NCBI GenBank assembly: GCA_022732315.1
Contig: JAIJUV010000141.1
Location: forward strand, 1 to 6,478
Direction: 5' to 3'
Length of the DNA: 6,478 nucleotides
DNA from: Prevotella sp.
Lineage (GTDB): Bacteria; Bacteroidota; Bacteroidia; Bacteroidales; Bacteroidaceae
The notes under the pieces are model-generated. The model saw only the letters and a program-made list of their open reading frames with translations, made no database searches and had not been told where the DNA came from. Numbering within the stretch: the stretch's first letter is position 1; the number at the start of each line of letters is the position of its first letter. Position numbers and translations under genes: made by a program. Positions 6,292 to 6,478 of this stretch are shown piece by piece.

Positions 6292-6460
6292 TATAAAAGT
6301 CAGCCGTCGTCGCAGAAAGACAGTCCTCGTACCTCAGACTAACTTCCTCCGACTATGGCACGGCAAGAAAAATCCTTGACAGTATGCCTTGAAATGCTTC
6401 AAGACTATACTGCCAAGGACTTTTCTTTGTTTGCCGTGCTGACAACGGCTGACTTTTATA
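6292..6460. repeat. Complete MITE-like element with perfect 16-bp terminal inverted repeats
   Basis: TATAAAAGTCAGCCGT (6292-6307) is repeated in perfect inversion as ACGGCTGACTTTTATA (6445-6460), bounding a 169-bp element. Inside is a long imperfect hairpin: GCACGGCAA (6358-6366) with TTGCCGTGC (6431-6439), TCCTTG (6373-6378) with CAAGGA (6414-6419), CAGTAT (6380-6385) with ATACTG (6407-6412), and CTTGAA (6388-6393) with TTCAAG (6398-6403) around an ATGC loop. There is no coding capacity. The termini begin and end in TA, compatible with a TA target duplication, but no longer duplication is seen in the flanks. It resembles a non-autonomous transposable element; the parent family is not identifiable here. 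Confidence 0.88.
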
Positions 6461-6478
6461 GCCACAACTCGCAGTTCC

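Noticed and set aside
1..6460. Composite transposon with the repeats as functional ends
   Set aside because: The repeats carry no transposase and the left copy lacks one terminus, so joint transposition is not supported; only recombination between them is plausible.
6286..6466. Target-site duplication longer than TA around the complete repeat element
   Set aside because: The flanks (CAATCT on the left, GCCACA on the right) do not match.

Overview
The window looks like an accessory region of a gut-type Bacteroidota genome (order Bacteroidales, plausibly Bacteroides or Prevotellaceae). The grounds are lipoprotein signal peptides followed by acidic surface-export residues, BACON and BspA-type leucine-rich-repeat domains, TAnnTTTG-type -7 boxes, A-rich leaders in place of Shine-Dalgarno sites, and an IS110-family remnant. 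No species is named because nothing here is species-diagnostic.

Layout. A non-coding repeat element of about 169 bp occurs twice in the same orientation: a complete copy at 6292-6460 with perfect 16-bp terminal inverted repeats, and a copy at 1-148 that is cut by the window edge on the left and has lost its right terminus. Everything between the copies that looks like a gene is on the minus strand, so transcription runs from right to left. After a promoter-like region (5973-6291, with a tandem 13-bp repeat carrying two -7 boxes) come two translationally coupled lipoprotein genes that overlap by 4 bp: a 450-residue protein with a probable aerolysin/ETX-MTX2-type pore-forming module (4620-5972), then a 563-residue MACPF (perforin-like) protein (2932-4623). 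Next is a broken IS110-family transposase (2088-2804, internal amber stop, C-terminal half missing) and a third lipoprotein with two BACON domains and BspA-type leucine-rich repeats (634-1986). The stretch 149-633 holds no gene that can be supported.

How it may work. The main signal is an operon encoding two lipid-anchored, probably surface-exposed proteins from two unrelated pore-forming folds, MACPF and aerolysin-like. MACPF proteins of Bacteroidales include secreted antimicrobial toxins (the BSAP family) that kill related strains, so a two-component antibacterial or host-directed pore-forming system is a reasonable hypothesis. No immunity gene or receptor gene is recognisable. The BACON/LRR lipoprotein may once have been a third gene of the same operon, now separated by the IS110 remnant. 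The direct repeats at both edges would allow the whole block of about 6.3 kb to be lost by homologous recombination.
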